This document shows, in pieces, positions 10,140 to 18,318 of a DNA stretch of 64,000 nucleotides. The translations under genes and the position numbers were made by a program. Source of the DNA: Chitinophaga sp. SYP-B3965 (GTDB taxonomy: Bacteria > Bacteroidota > Bacteroidia > Chitinophagales > Chitinophagaceae); contig NZ_WJFD01000002.1 in NCBI RefSeq assembly GCF_009647655.1, forward strand, positions 124,001 through 188,000, in the 5' to 3' direction. Every line of letters starts with the position of its first letter. Positions within the stretch are counted from its first letter, which is position 1. The notes under the pieces are model-generated. The model was not told the origin of the DNA, searched no databases, and saw only the letters and a program-made list of their open reading frames with translations.

Positions 10140-10225
10140 GGCAATAACGTTTATTAGTTACGGTTTACAATGAAACCCGGAGGTCGAACAATAAACAAAT
10201 CTACCCTCGGGCATTTGCAAAGATA
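10140..10225 (-). promoter_or_regulatory. metH promoter and structured leader
   Basis: On the minus strand TATCTTTG (10225-10218) is a perfect -7 element. The leader of about 70 nt to the ATG contains CCCGAGG pairing with CCTCCGGG (one bulge) and a small GGTTT/AAACC hairpin just before the coding region. This suggests leader control, possibly by a metabolite, but it does not match a riboswitch class that I can name with confidence. Confidence 0.5.
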
Positions 10226-10358
10226 GACAACTCCTGATTAATAACAGCATATGTATTGCCTATGAGCCCATTGTACAGCCTTATGAGAATTTAATCTTTC
10301 TAACTAATTAATAATTAACCAGTTACAATAAATATGATAGAAATCATAAAAAATAATT

Positions 10359-10388
10359 TTTGTGGGAATGAAAAGTCCACTAGATTTG
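10359..10388 (+). promoter_or_regulatory. strong Bacteroidota promoter
   Basis: TTTG at 10359-10362 and TAGATTTG at 10381-10388 with an 18-nt spacer fit the -33/-7 consensus well. It would start a transcript near 10394 running to the terminator at 10868. Confidence 0.7.
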
Positions 10389-10438
10389 TAGAGTAATAGC
10401 AAACAAAACAGAAACCAACCGTTCAATTTTTTAAAACT

Positions 10439-10537
10439 ATGCTTTTAAAGGAGACGCTTAAAGATCCAGATCACCTGCAGGCAGCTGTACCTTACCACCA
10501 CCGCGCTGCCGCCGGATGTTGTTATATGTGTTGCTGA
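10439..10537 (+). CDS. possible 32-aa upstream peptide
   Basis: This ATG frame of 32 codons lies in the ~200-nt leader of the small-protein transcript. It begins MLLKETLKDPDHLQ and ends AAAGCCYMCC, with four cysteines in the last six residues. The start follows an A/T-rich stretch, as usual for Bacteroidota. On the opposite strand the same DNA reads a 35-codon frame (10565-10458) ending in VQLPAGDLDL. At most one is likely real, and neither resembles a family that I know. Confidence 0.25.
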   Translation: MLLKETLKDPDHLQAAVPYHHRAAAGCCYMCC

Positions 10538-10592
10538 TATCATTTAACCCGATCAGTAAAAACATATTAATAACCCGGAAAAAACATTCGAG

Positions 10593-10781
10593 ATGACGAT
10601 CAAAGACGATATCGGACAATTGAGCCGCAACCTGGAAAAACTGGGATTGCAACAGGTGATTGTTGAAAACTCCCTGGCGGATGATTCCTTCAGAGTAGTA
10701 TACATCAACAAGAATGTGCGTAAACAGGGATCTGAACAAAGCACTCCAGGAAAAGGAAAAAATAAAAAATCTTCCTCATAA
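10593..10781 (+). CDS. small hypothetical protein, 62 aa
   Basis: The frame starts MTIKDDIGQLSRNLEKLG, with a predicted amphipathic helix (residues 1-25), a short strand region (FRVVYINKN) and a basic, Ser/Lys-rich tail. It sits between a good promoter (10359-10388) and a very good terminator (10839-10868), which supports a real transcript. No family was recognised; a role as a small DNA- or RNA-associated protein would be a guess from charge alone. Confidence 0.5.
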   Translation: MTIKDDIGQLSRNLEKLGLQQVIVENSLADDSFRVVYINKNVRKQGSEQSTPGKGKNKKSSS

Positions 10782-10838
10782 GCTGTAGTTGACATAATGC
10801 AACAATTGCGTATTCATAACGTGGAATAGTTACCAGAG

Positions 10839-10868
10839 ACAGGTGTTTTCGAACACCTGTATTTTTTT
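10839..10868 (+). terminator. strong Rho-independent terminator
   Basis: ACAGGTGTT (10839-10847), tetraloop TTCG and AACACCTGT (10852-10860) are followed by A and seven Ts. It ends the small plus-strand unit just before the converging comF. Confidence 0.92.
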
Positions 10869-10877
10869 GCCCCTACC

Positions 10878-11561
10878 CTACCTGTTGGCATAAGCCAGGC
10901 TGCAAATACTCAGTTCTACCTCCTTTACTGTCTGCAATGCATGTGCACAGGCCTCCAGCGTAGCGCCGGTGGTCAGTACATCATCCACCAGCAACACATG
11001 CCGGTCTTTTACTTTCTCCGGGCAACTCAGCGAAAAGACCTCCGCCACATTTTCCCATCTTTCCAGCCGGTCCTTATGGGTTTGGGTAACAGCATTTGCT
11101 TTACGGGTCAGCGCGTTGGCTGATACATCGCAGCCCAATACTTCAGCCATGCCATTTGCCAGCAAAGCCGCCTGGTTATATCCCCTGTGCCGTTGTTTTA
11201 CTTTGTTTAAGGGCACCGGCACTATCAGGGAGATCTTTTGCCACCAGCTACTTTGCTTTAACTGCAAGCCCAGCTGGCGCCCTAAGTAAACAGCAATATC
11301 TCTTCTTCCGCCATATTTAAACTGATGAATGAGATGCTGCAAACAAGTATCCCTGGCAAAGTAATAACCAGCCATAGCATGTTGCAGTTGCACACGCCCA
11401 TAAAAGATCTGTTCAACAGGATTGTCTGCTACTGATTGAAAAGAGGTAACAGGCATTTTCCGCATGCAGCTGATACATAACACTTCTTCCGTAGCGGTAA
11501 GATCATGTCCGCAATTTTCGCAGACATGTGGGTATAACAAGTGCAGCAATGATTGGATCAC
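10878..11561 (-). CDS. comF: ComF family phosphoribosyltransferase-like protein
   Basis: 227 aa. An N-terminal zinc ribbon (C14, C17, C29, C32) is followed by a type I phosphoribosyltransferase fold with the PRPP loop VLLVDDVLTTGATLEAC. ComF proteins act in natural transformation and single-stranded DNA handling; the enzymatic role of the PRTase fold is unsettled. It follows radA on the same strand with a 43-nt gap, so co-transcription is likely and joins two genes tied to recombination of incoming DNA. Confidence 0.92.
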   Translation of the reverse strand: MIQSLLHLLYPHVCENCGHDLTATEEVLCISCMRKMPVTSFQSVADNPVEQIFYGRVQLQHAMAGYYFARDTCLQHLIHQFKYGGRRDIAVYLGRQLGLQLKQSSWWQKISLIVPVPLNKVKQRHRGYNQAALLANGMAEVLGCDVSANALTRKANAVTQTHKDRLERWENVAEVFSLSCPEKVKDRHVLLVDDVLTTGATLEACAHALQTVKEVELSICSLAYANR

Positions 11562-11604
11562 AGTGCTCCATTTAAGGTTAACAAAACAATAAGGCTCCCT
11601 CAGA

Positions 11605-12972
11605 TCAGAATAAGAAACGATATACTTCTTCTACCCTGCCAAGCGGAACCACTTCGATATTCAATTTACTGAAATCAAGTCCTTTCTTATGATATTTTGA
11701 GATAAATATTTTATCAAACCCTAACTTCTCTGCTTCCGCGATACGTTGCTCAATCCTGTTCACAGCGCGGATCTCACCACTTAAACCAACTTCCCCTGCA
11801 AAGCAATATTTATGGGATACACCGGTATCTTCGTAGGAAGACAACAAAGCACACAACACAGCAAGATCAATAGAAGGATCTTCTACCCGGATCCCTCCGG
11901 CTATATTTAAGAACACATCCTTTACACCAAAATGAAAGCCGCCTCTTTTCTCCAATACTGCCAGTAACATTTGCAAACGGCGAAGATCAAAACCGGTAGC
12001 TGTGCGTTGCGGTGTTCCATAAACAGATTGTGTTACCAATGCCTGTACTTCCACTAACATAGGACGCAACCCTTCAATCGTAGATGCGATGGCTACACCA
12101 CTTAAAAGATCATCCCGTTGAGATATCAGTATCTCGGAAGGATTACTCACCTGCCGGAGTCCTTCTCCTGTCATCTCATAGATGCCCAATTCTGCAGTTG
12201 AACCAAATCTATTCTTGATAGTACGAAGTATCCTGTAGGCATAATGCTGGTCGCCTTCAAACTGTAAAACCGTGTCCACCATATGTTCCAGGATCTTTGG
12301 CCCTGCTATGGCGCCATCTTTTGTGATGTGACCGATGAGAAAAACAGGTGTGTTGGTCTCCTTAGCAAAGCGTTGCATTTCAGCAGCGGTTTCTCTGATC
12401 TGCGATACACTTCCGGGAGCAGATTCTATTAAGGGAGATTGTAAAGTTTGAATGGAATCTATGATCACCAGTTGTGGCTCCAGTTTTTTAATCTCCTGGA
12501 AAATAACCTGTGTAGATGTTTCTGTAAGCAGGTAGAATTGATCGTTATTGATCTTCAATCGGTCTGCCCTCATTTTGATCTGTTGCTCACTTTCTTCTCC
12601 GCTGATATACAACGTTTTAATGCCCTTCAGTAACAGTGCATTCTGCAGGAATAAAGTAGACTTTCCAATTCCTGGTTCTCCACCTACCAATACCAGCGAA
12701 CCCGCCACTATGCCACCTCCCAGCACTCTGTTCAATTCTGCATCAGGTGTTAGCCATCTTCTTTCTTCAAGGCCTTCCACTGCATCCAGGTTCACTACTT
12801 TTGGTGCCTTGGGATGATCTGATTTCCATTCCTGCTGACGTAGCGGTATATCCTTCTGAACTTTTTCTTCTACGAAAGTGTTCCATTGATTACAAGAAGG
12901 ACATTTACCTGTCCACTTTGCTGTTTCATAACCGCAATTCTGACAAAAAAATGCCGTTTTGATTTTACTCAT
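11605..12972 (-). CDS. radA: DNA repair protein RadA
   Basis: 455 aa. A four-cysteine zinc finger (C10, C13, C24, C27) is followed by a RecA-like ATPase with Walker A GGEPGIGKSTLF, the RadA signature IKNRFGSTAELG, and a C-terminal Lon-protease-like domain that is not a protease. RadA is a hexameric branch-migration helicase in homologous recombination and transformation. Just upstream on the minus strand TTACTTTGC ends six bases before the ATG, close to the -7 consensus, so the transcript may be almost leaderless. Confidence 0.97.
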   Translation of the reverse strand: MSKIKTAFFCQNCGYETAKWTGKCPSCNQWNTFVEEKVQKDIPLRQQEWKSDHPKAPKVVNLDAVEGLEERRWLTPDAELNRVLGGGIVAGSLVLVGGEPGIGKSTLFLQNALLLKGIKTLYISGEESEQQIKMRADRLKINNDQFYLLTETSTQVIFQEIKKLEPQLVIIDSIQTLQSPLIESAPGSVSQIRETAAEMQRFAKETNTPVFLIGHITKDGAIAGPKILEHMVDTVLQFEGDQHYAYRILRTIKNRFGSTAELGIYEMTGEGLRQVSNPSEILISQRDDLLSGVAIASTIEGLRPMLVEVQALVTQSVYGTPQRTATGFDLRRLQMLLAVLEKRGGFHFGVKDVFLNIAGGIRVEDPSIDLAVLCALLSSYEDTGVSHKYCFAGEVGLSGEIRAVNRIEQRIAEAEKLGFDKIFISKYHKKGLDFSKLNIEVVPLGRVEEVYRFLF

Positions 12973-13099
12973 GCAGCAAAGTAAGATGAAAAAAAGGAGA
13001 AGAATAAATCAACGATCTTATCATCGCGTTTTGATGCGAAAAATTGAAAATTGAATCTAAAAAAAGAGAAAATCGGGGACAAGAATGGCTTAAATGAGA

Positions 13100-13131
13100 A
13101 AAGAGCCAACGGAGGATTCCGCTGACTCTTT
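13100..13131. other. imperfect 14-bp hairpin
   Basis: AAAGAGCCAACGGA pairs with TCCGCTGACTCTTT with two mismatches and a 4-nt loop. The plus side continues CTACTTACT, which is not a clear T-run. It may end a small transcript from the radA side or be a structural element. Confidence 0.4.
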
Positions 13132-13471
13132 CTACTTACTAACCCATTAAATTCAGGACTAAATTACTAAATGGCTCGAGAATAAAAAAGTTTATTTAAA
13201 GGATGTTAATAACTTTTAAAGTGTTAATTCAGGTGGCAGCCTGTCGGCTGTAAGCCTCTATTGTAGCCTATTTCGCCCGCAAGTAATTTTCAGCAACTAC
13301 TCGTAAAATATTGATAAAGAAGGGAGGTAATACAAGCTTTCATATATTAATATTCGAACATATTAAGATTAAGTTTAACTATATAAAATGCCCCTTAAGC
13401 TAGCCTCAAAACCCCTCTTTCGGACAAAGTGGCAGTGTTAATTTTTTGCTGCTGCCAAATAACTCTGTTTT

Positions 13472-13501
13472 TTTGTATTTATTCAAATGGTAGGAGTTTT
13501 G
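13472..13501 (+). promoter_or_regulatory. promoter before zinc peptidase
   Basis: TTTG at 13472-13475 and GAGTTTTG at 13494-13501 (one mismatch to TAnnTTTG) are separated by 18 nt. It is about 50 nt before the start codon. Confidence 0.5.
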
Positions 13502-13549
13502 ATAGTAGTTAAGGGTAATAATTAAGACAACACATTAAAAAGAATTACG

Positions 13550-14245
13550 ATGCTAACACCCGGAGTGACTATCATTTCATTGATCTTCTTTGGCATCAGT
13601 ATGCTGGTTAGCTACAGATTAAAAAATAAATTCAAGCAATACAGCGCGGTGCCAACCTCCTCAGGCCTTACTGGTCGTGAGATAGCTGAGAAAATGTTGA
13701 AGGATAACGGTATTTATGACGTAAAAGTGGTATCTGTGGAAGGCCATTTGAGCGATCACTATAACCCGGCTACTAAAACAGTGAACCTCAGCCCTGATGT
13801 ATATAATAACAATAGTGTGGCCGCTGCAGCGGTAGCAGCCCATGAATGCGGGCACGCAGTTCAGCATAATACTGCTTACCAGTGGCTGACCTTACGGTCT
13901 AAACTGGTACCTGCAGTACAATTTAGCTCCACTATCATGCCCTGGATCCTTTTAGGGGGTGTATTGATGATCAATATCTTCCCCGGCCTCCTGTTGGGCG
14001 GGATCATCCTGTTTGCCATTACCACCCTTTTTTCCGTGATCACCCTGCCGGTGGAGTTTGATGCTTCCAAAAGGGCCCTGAACTGGCTGGACAGTGCAGG
14101 CATCACTTATCAAAAAGAGCATGCCATGGCCAAAGATGCACTTTGGTGGGCTGCAATGACTTATGTAGTGGCGGCTGTATCCTCCCTGGTTATCTTATTC
14201 CAGTACGTTTTGATGTACATGGGCGCCAGGGACCGGAATAACTAA
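13550..14245 (+). CDS. neutral zinc metallopeptidase, YugP family
   Basis: 231 aa. A membrane zinc peptidase with the HExxH-type motif as AAHECGHAVQH (residues ~98-108), one N-terminal membrane helix and two to three C-terminal ones (WILLGGVLMINIFPGLLLGG; VVAAVSSLVILFQYVLMYMG). This matches Zn_peptidase_2 (YugP), whose substrates are unknown. Family length is usually 220-235 aa, so it is complete. It is a single-gene unit closed by a long hairpin. Confidence 0.92.
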   Translation: MLTPGVTIISLIFFGISMLVSYRLKNKFKQYSAVPTSSGLTGREIAEKMLKDNGIYDVKVVSVEGHLSDHYNPATKTVNLSPDVYNNNSVAAAAVAAHECGHAVQHNTAYQWLTLRSKLVPAVQFSSTIMPWILLGGVLMINIFPGLLLGGIILFAITTLFSVITLPVEFDASKRALNWLDSAGITYQKEHAMAKDALWWAAMTYVVAAVSSLVILFQYVLMYMGARDRNN

Positions 14246-14272
14246 TAACAGCTATAATAACTCCATATAAAA

Positions 14273-14306
14273 AGCAGAAAGGATCGGATTTCCGGTCCTT
14301 TCTGCT
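14273..14306. terminator. 15-bp hairpin after zinc peptidase gene
   Basis: AGCAGAAAGGATCGG and CCGGTCCTTTCTGCT pair around ATTT (one G-T pair). The plus strand lacks a T-run after it; the minus strand has T5. It is likely a 3'-end structure for the zinc peptidase message. Confidence 0.6.
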
Positions 14307-14394
14307 GTAAAAGCGCCTGTAAAACCGGGCATTTAATAACCTGTTGATAACTCTTTGTCAAATTCTTTATTGAATATCAATTCGTTACAGGCAT

Positions 14395-14451
14395 GCTCTG
14401 AAAAAAAGAGCCTCAAACTGATGGTTATTTTATTTTTACAACTTAGCTTTG
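14395..14451 (+). promoter_or_regulatory. rplM operon promoter
   Basis: TAGCTTTG (14444-14451) is a perfect -7 element, 43 nt before rplM. The ~38-nt leader has a small CTC-CC / GG-C-GAG hairpin followed by A8. A GCTCT/AGAGC hairpin lies upstream (from about 14395). Ribosomal-protein autoregulation at this leader is possible but unproved. Confidence 0.55.
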
Positions 14452-14494
14452 CACTCCCAAATAGGGCGAGAAAAAAAACTTATTTTATTAAGCA

Positions 14495-14938
14495 ATGAAT
14501 ACTTTAAGCTACAGAACAAAATCTGCCAATGACGCTTACGTAAAGCGCGACTGGCATATCGTGGATGCTACTAACCAGACGGTAGGTAGAATGTGCGCGA
14601 AAATTGCAGCCATACTGAGAGGTAAGAATAAACCTTACTACACTCCTCACACTGACTGTGGTGACAACATTATTGTGATAAACGCTGATAAAGTTGTTTT
14701 CACAGGTAATAAACTGAACGATAAGGAATACCTGACTTACTCAGGTTATCCCGGTGGTCAGAAAGCAGAAACTGCAAAGAACCTGCTGAACCGTCGTCCG
14801 GAAGTTGTGATCGAAAGGGCCATAAAAGGTATGTTACCTAAGAACCGCCTGGGCCGTGCGATGTACAAAAAACTTTTTGTATACGCTGGTGCAGAACATC
14901 CTCATGGTGCACAGAAACCACAACCTTTAACTTTCTAA
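14495..14938 (+). CDS. rplM: 50S ribosomal protein L13 (uL13)
   Basis: 147 aa, normal length. Landmarks are WHIVDATNQTVGRMCAKIA at the start, YYTPHTDCGDNIIVINADK and the basic stretch IERAIKGMLPKNRLGRAMY. An early-assembly protein of the large subunit. First gene of rplM-rpsI-rpsB-tsf; the next gene is 13 nt away. Confidence 0.98.
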   Translation: MNTLSYRTKSANDAYVKRDWHIVDATNQTVGRMCAKIAAILRGKNKPYYTPHTDCGDNIIVINADKVVFTGNKLNDKEYLTYSGYPGGQKAETAKNLLNRRPEVVIERAIKGMLPKNRLGRAMYKKLFVYAGAEHPHGAQKPQPLTF

Positions 14939-14951
14939 TCACACCTGAATA

Positions 14952-15341
14952 ATGGAAAAACAAAAAAATACTATCGGTCGTCGTAAGGAAGCAGTTGCCC
15001 GTGTTTACATGAGCAAAGGCACCGGCACCATTCTGGTGAACGACAAGGATTATAAAACATATTTTGCGCTGATCTATCTGCAAAATCAGGTAGAAGCGCC
15101 TTTCAAAACCATTGACGCGCTGGATAAATTCGATGTAAAGGTGAATGCGCAAGGTGGCGGTATCAAAGGTCAGGCAGAAGCTGTAAAGCTGGGTATTGCC
15201 CGCGCACTGTGCGAGGTTAATCCTGAATTCCGCCCTGCACTGAAAGCTGCCGGCTTGCTGAAACGTGATCCGAGACAAGTTGAACGTAAGAAACCAGGTA
15301 AAGCTAAAGCAAGAAGAAGCTTCCAGTTCTCTAAACGTTAA
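14952..15341 (+). CDS. rpsI: 30S ribosomal protein S9 (uS9)
   Basis: 129 aa. It starts NTIGRRKEAVARVYMSKGTG and ends with the invariant SKR tail that reaches the P-site tRNA (RRSFQFSKR). It follows rplM by 13 nt, the order found in nearly all bacteria. Confidence 0.98.
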   Translation: MEKQKNTIGRRKEAVARVYMSKGTGTILVNDKDYKTYFALIYLQNQVEAPFKTIDALDKFDVKVNAQGGGIKGQAEAVKLGIARALCEVNPEFRPALKAAGLLKRDPRQVERKKPGKAKARRSFQFSKR

Positions 15342-15386
15342 TGATTGTATCATTCAATTCTTGACCATCAATTTGATTAAAACAAC

Positions 15387-16430
15387 ATGGAAAATAATAC
15401 TTCATTACAGCAGCAGTTACTGGAAGCCGGTGTACACTTCGGTCACCTGAAGAAAAAATGGAACCCGAAGATGCTGCCTTATATTTTCGCAGAAAAGAAA
15501 GGTATTCATATCATTGACCTCAACAAAACCGTTGAAGGTTTACAGGAAACAGCCGCAGCGCTGAAATCCATCGCAAAAAGCGGTAAAAAGATCATGTTCG
15601 TAGCTACTAAGAAGCAAGCGAAAGAGATCGTTGCCGACGCTGCAAAACGCGTAAACATGCCTTACGTTACCGAAAGGTGGTTAGGTGGTATGTTGACCAA
15701 CTTTGCTACCATCCGTAAGAGCGTTAAGAAAATGCAGAGCATCGAAAAGATGCTGGCTGATGGTACCTTTGATAACATTACCAAGAAAGAGCGTCTCACG
15801 CTCTCCCGTGATAAGGATAAAATGGAAAAAGTGCTGGGTGGTATCTCCCAACTGGCGCGTGTTCCTGCTGCCCTGTTCATCGTAGACATCAGCCATGAGC
15901 ACATTGCACTGGCAGAGGCAAAACGCCTTGGTGTTTCTACTTTCGGTATGGTGGATACTAACTCCGATCCTACTAAAGTTGACTTCGCTATCCCTGCGAA
16001 CGATGACGCAACTAAATCTATCGCTATTATCGTAAGCTACATTGCTGCTGCAATCGCTGAAGGTCTTGCTGAAAGAGCAGTTGAAAAAACTGACGAAGTT
16101 TCTGAAGAAGAAGAAGCAGACAACCGCATCCGCAAATTTGAGCTGGAAGGTGGTGACGAAAAAGGTGAAAGAGGTCGCAAACCTGGTGGTCCCGGACGTG
16201 GTCCTGGAGGCCCCGGCGGTAGAGGCCCTGGTGGTCCCGGACGTGGTCCTGGCGGCCCTGGTGGCGGCGGCGGTAACCGTGGTGGCGGTCCTGGCAGAAG
16301 CGGTGGCGGTAATCGTCCCGGTGGTGGTGGTGGCGGCAACCGTCCTGGTGGCGGTGGTGGCAATCGCCCAGGTGGCGGTGGCGGCGGATTCCGTCCTTCC
16401 GGTGCAGGCAGACCTGGTCCTTCCAGATAA
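15387..16430 (+). CDS. rpsB: 30S ribosomal protein S2 (uS2) with Gly/Pro/Arg-rich tail
   Basis: 347 aa. The first ~230 residues are normal S2 (LEAGVHFGHLKKKWNPKM, ERWLGGMLTNFATI, VDTNSDPTKVDFAIPANDD). After an acidic linker (SEEEEADN) come about 90 residues built almost only of Gly, Pro, Arg and Asn in PGGPGRG- and GGGGNRP-type repeats. Usual S2 is ~240-260 aa. The tail resembles RGG-type RNA-binding disorder. The DNA there is internally repetitive and GC-rich. It is followed by an intercistronic hairpin and tsf. Confidence 0.97.
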   Translation: MENNTSLQQQLLEAGVHFGHLKKKWNPKMLPYIFAEKKGIHIIDLNKTVEGLQETAAALKSIAKSGKKIMFVATKKQAKEIVADAAKRVNMPYVTERWLGGMLTNFATIRKSVKKMQSIEKMLADGTFDNITKKERLTLSRDKDKMEKVLGGISQLARVPAALFIVDISHEHIALAEAKRLGVSTFGMVDTNSDPTKVDFAIPANDDATKSIAIIVSYIAAAIAEGLAERAVEKTDEVSEEEEADNRIRKFELEGGDEKGERGRKPGGPGRGPGGPGGRGPGGPGRGPGGPGGGGGNRGGGPGRSGGGNRPGGGGGGNRPGGGGGNRPGGGGGGFRPSGAGRPGPSR

Positions 16431-16451
16431 TTTAATGCTGAAATAATAAAT

Positions 16452-16490
16452 AGTGAATCGTGAATGGTATTTAATCGTTCACGATTCACT
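16452..16490 (+). other. 13-bp perfect hairpin between rpsB and tsf
   Basis: AGTGAATCGTGAA (16452-16464) and TTCACGATTCACT (16478-16490) form a perfect stem with a 13-nt loop. Only TTATAAAG follows, so it is a weak terminator at best. It may attenuate or process the message between rpsB and tsf. Confidence 0.7.
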
Positions 16491-16568
16491 TTATAAAGAT
16501 TCCCTGAGCCATTTGCATCCCGCAAATGAGTCAATTCAAATTTTTAACGTATAAACTGATTATATACC

Positions 16569-17393
16569 ATGGCAACAATTACAGCAGCTGATGTAAATAA
16601 ACTGCGTCAGCAAACAGGAGCTGGCATGATGGATTGCAGAAAGGCACTGGTAGAAACTGACGGTGACTTTGAAGGAGCAGTTGATTACCTCCGCAAAAAA
16701 GGTCAAAAAGTAGCCGCGCTGCGTTCTGACCGTGAAACCAAAGAAGGTGTTGTGATCGCTAAAACTACTGCAGACGGTAAAGCCGGCGTGGTAATTTTGC
16801 TGAGTTGTGAAACTGACTTCGTAGCCAAGAACGAAGATTTTATCAAATTTGCCCAATCAATTGCTGACCTGGCACTGGCTAATAACAGCCAATCCGCTGA
16901 GGAACTGAACGCTACTCAACTGGATGGCGCTACTGTAGCTGATAAAGTAAATGACCAGGTTGCCAAGATCGGCGAGAAGATCACCCTGAGCAAATTCGAA
17001 AGAATTGAAGCAGCTGCCGTTATCGCTTACATCCACGGTAACTACCGTATGGGCGTACTCGTTGGTTTCAGCAAACCTGTATCTGAAGAGGTCGGTAAGG
17101 ACATCGCCATGCAGATTGCAGCGATGAACCCAATTGCACTTGATGCGGATGGTATTCCTGCTGAAGTGATCGCCAGAGAGAAAGAGATCGCTATCGAGCA
17201 GATCAAAGCAGAAGGCAAACCCGCTGAAATGGCCGAAAAGATCGCTGCCGGCAAAATCAGCAAATTCTTTAAAGAAAGCACCCTGTTACAGCAAGGATTC
17301 GTAAAAGACGACAAGAAATCTGTAGCAGACTACCTGAAATCTGTAGATGCAGAGCTCAAGGTGGCTTCCTTTAAGCGCGTTGCTTTAGGATAA
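16569..17393 (+). CDS. tsf: translation elongation factor Ts
   Basis: 274 aa. EF-Ts exchanges GDP on EF-Tu. The N-terminal UBA-like domain has the signature LRQQTGAGMMDCRKALVE, and the core has LLSCETDFVAKNEDF, the TDFV motif that contacts EF-Tu. The length is normal. It follows rpsB across a hairpin and ends the operon at a strong terminator. Confidence 0.98.
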   Translation: MATITAADVNKLRQQTGAGMMDCRKALVETDGDFEGAVDYLRKKGQKVAALRSDRETKEGVVIAKTTADGKAGVVILLSCETDFVAKNEDFIKFAQSIADLALANNSQSAEELNATQLDGATVADKVNDQVAKIGEKITLSKFERIEAAAVIAYIHGNYRMGVLVGFSKPVSEEVGKDIAMQIAAMNPIALDADGIPAEVIAREKEIAIEQIKAEGKPAEMAEKIAAGKISKFFKESTLLQQGFVKDDKKSVADYLKSVDAELKVASFKRVALG

Positions 17394-17409
17394 TCTAACC
17401 AGATAATAC

Positions 17410-17445
17410 AAAAGGAGAGAATGTAAAAATTCTCTCCTTTTTTTT
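17410..17445 (+). terminator. terminator after tsf
   Basis: AAAAGGAGAGAA pairs with TTCTCTCCTTTT around a short A-rich loop and is followed by further Ts. It closes rplM-rpsI-rpsB-tsf, so pyrH probably has its own promoter in the following ~75 nt; no perfect consensus was found there. Confidence 0.9.
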
Positions 17446-17524
17446 GCATATCACATTCCAGGGAATATTTTTGAAGATGGAATTGTATATTTATTAGTAG
17501 AATCTTACAATAATCATAGCTGAC

Positions 17525-18238
17525 ATGTTGCCAAAGTACAAAAGAATTTTGCTCAAACTGAGTGGGGAGTCCCTGATGGGAGATAGTAATTATGGAATTG
17601 ATTCAAAGGTGATCACTCAGTATGCGCACGACATCAAAACCGTTACAGACCTGGGAGTGCAAGTGGCTGTAGTAATTGGCGGAGGTAATATCTACCGCGG
17701 AATGAATGAAGCAGAAACCGGTATTGAACGGGCCCAGGGAGATTACATGGGCATGCTGGCAACGGTGATCAATGGAATGGCACTGCAAAGCGGCCTGGAA
17801 AAAGCGGGAATGTACACCCGCCTGCAATCAGCCATCAAAATGGAACAGATCGCAGAACCTTATATTCGCCGCCGCGCCATCCGCCACCTCGAAAAAGGCC
17901 GCGTGGTGATCTTTGGGGCTGGTACCGGGAATCCTTATTTCACCACAGATACAGCCGCCTCTTTACGTGCTATCGAGATCCAGGCGGATGTGATCCTGAA
18001 AGGAACCCGCGTGGATGGTATTTATACGGCAGATCCCGAAAAGGACCCAACCGCCACTAAATATGAAACCATCACTTTCTCCGAAGTGTACCAGAAATCA
18101 CTGAATGTGATGGATATGACTGCTTTCACCCTCTGCCAGGAGAACAAACTGCCGATCATCGTATTCGACATGAACAGGACCGGTAACCTGTTGCAGGTGA
18201 TCATGGGCAGAAATGTAGGAACGCTCGTTAAAGGATAA
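17525..18238 (+). CDS. pyrH: UMP kinase
   Basis: 237 aa. An amino-acid-kinase-fold enzyme that phosphorylates UMP to UDP. Motifs are [13 protein letters not shown] (phosphate loop), [30 protein letters not shown] and [17 protein letters not shown]. The length is normal. It lies downstream of tsf, a common order, with a terminator on either side. Confidence 0.97.
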   Translation: MLPKYKRILLKLSGESLMGDSNYGIDSKVITQYAHDIKTVTDLGVQVAVVIGGGNIYRGMNEAETGIERAQGDYMGMLATVINGMALQSGLEKAGMYTRLQSAIKMEQIAEPYIRRRAIRHLEKGRVVIFGAGTGNPYFTTDTAASLRAIEIQADVILKGTRVDGIYTADPEKDPTATKYETITFSEVYQKSLNVMDMTAFTLCQENKLPIIVFDMNRTGNLLQVIMGRNVGTLVKG

Positions 18239-18264
18239 TAAAACTTATTCCGCATATAAAGTAG

Positions 18265-18302
18265 CTGGCCGGATTCCCAAAAGGGTTTCCGGCCAGTTTT
18301 TT
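18265..18302 (+). terminator. terminator after pyrH
   Basis: CTGGCCGGA (18265-18273) pairs with TCCGGCCAG (18288-18296), with an inner CCC/GGG pair, followed by six Ts. Confidence 0.92.
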
Positions 18303-18318
18303 GAACTAAAATCACCAT

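Larger units (their letters stand above)
12973..13549. other. 577-bp gap without a recognised gene
   Basis: This region between the divergent radA and the zinc peptidase is A/T-rich and holds no convincing ORF, tRNA or known RNA. It contains an imperfect 14-bp hairpin (13100-13131) and, near the right end, the zinc peptidase promoter. A GC-richer stretch at about 13225-13300 could belong to a small RNA, but nothing specific was identified. Confidence 0.5.

Noticed and set aside
10140..10217. SAM, SAH or cobalamin riboswitch before metH
   Set aside because: The leader has two small stems but no conserved core that I can match to a known class, and it is short for a cobalamin riboswitch. Kept only as a structured leader.
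10458..10565. 35-codon minus-strand ORF ending VQLPAGDLDL
   Set aside because: No promoter found on that strand, and it is antisense to the leader of a well-framed transcript. Mentioned only as an alternative reading.
13205..13290. tRNA-like stretch
   Set aside because: The GC-richer patch lacks a T-loop GTTCGA-type core and a seven-base acceptor stem.
16037..16534. Proline-rich ORF on the minus strand
   Set aside because: Antisense shadow of the Gly-rich S2 tail.
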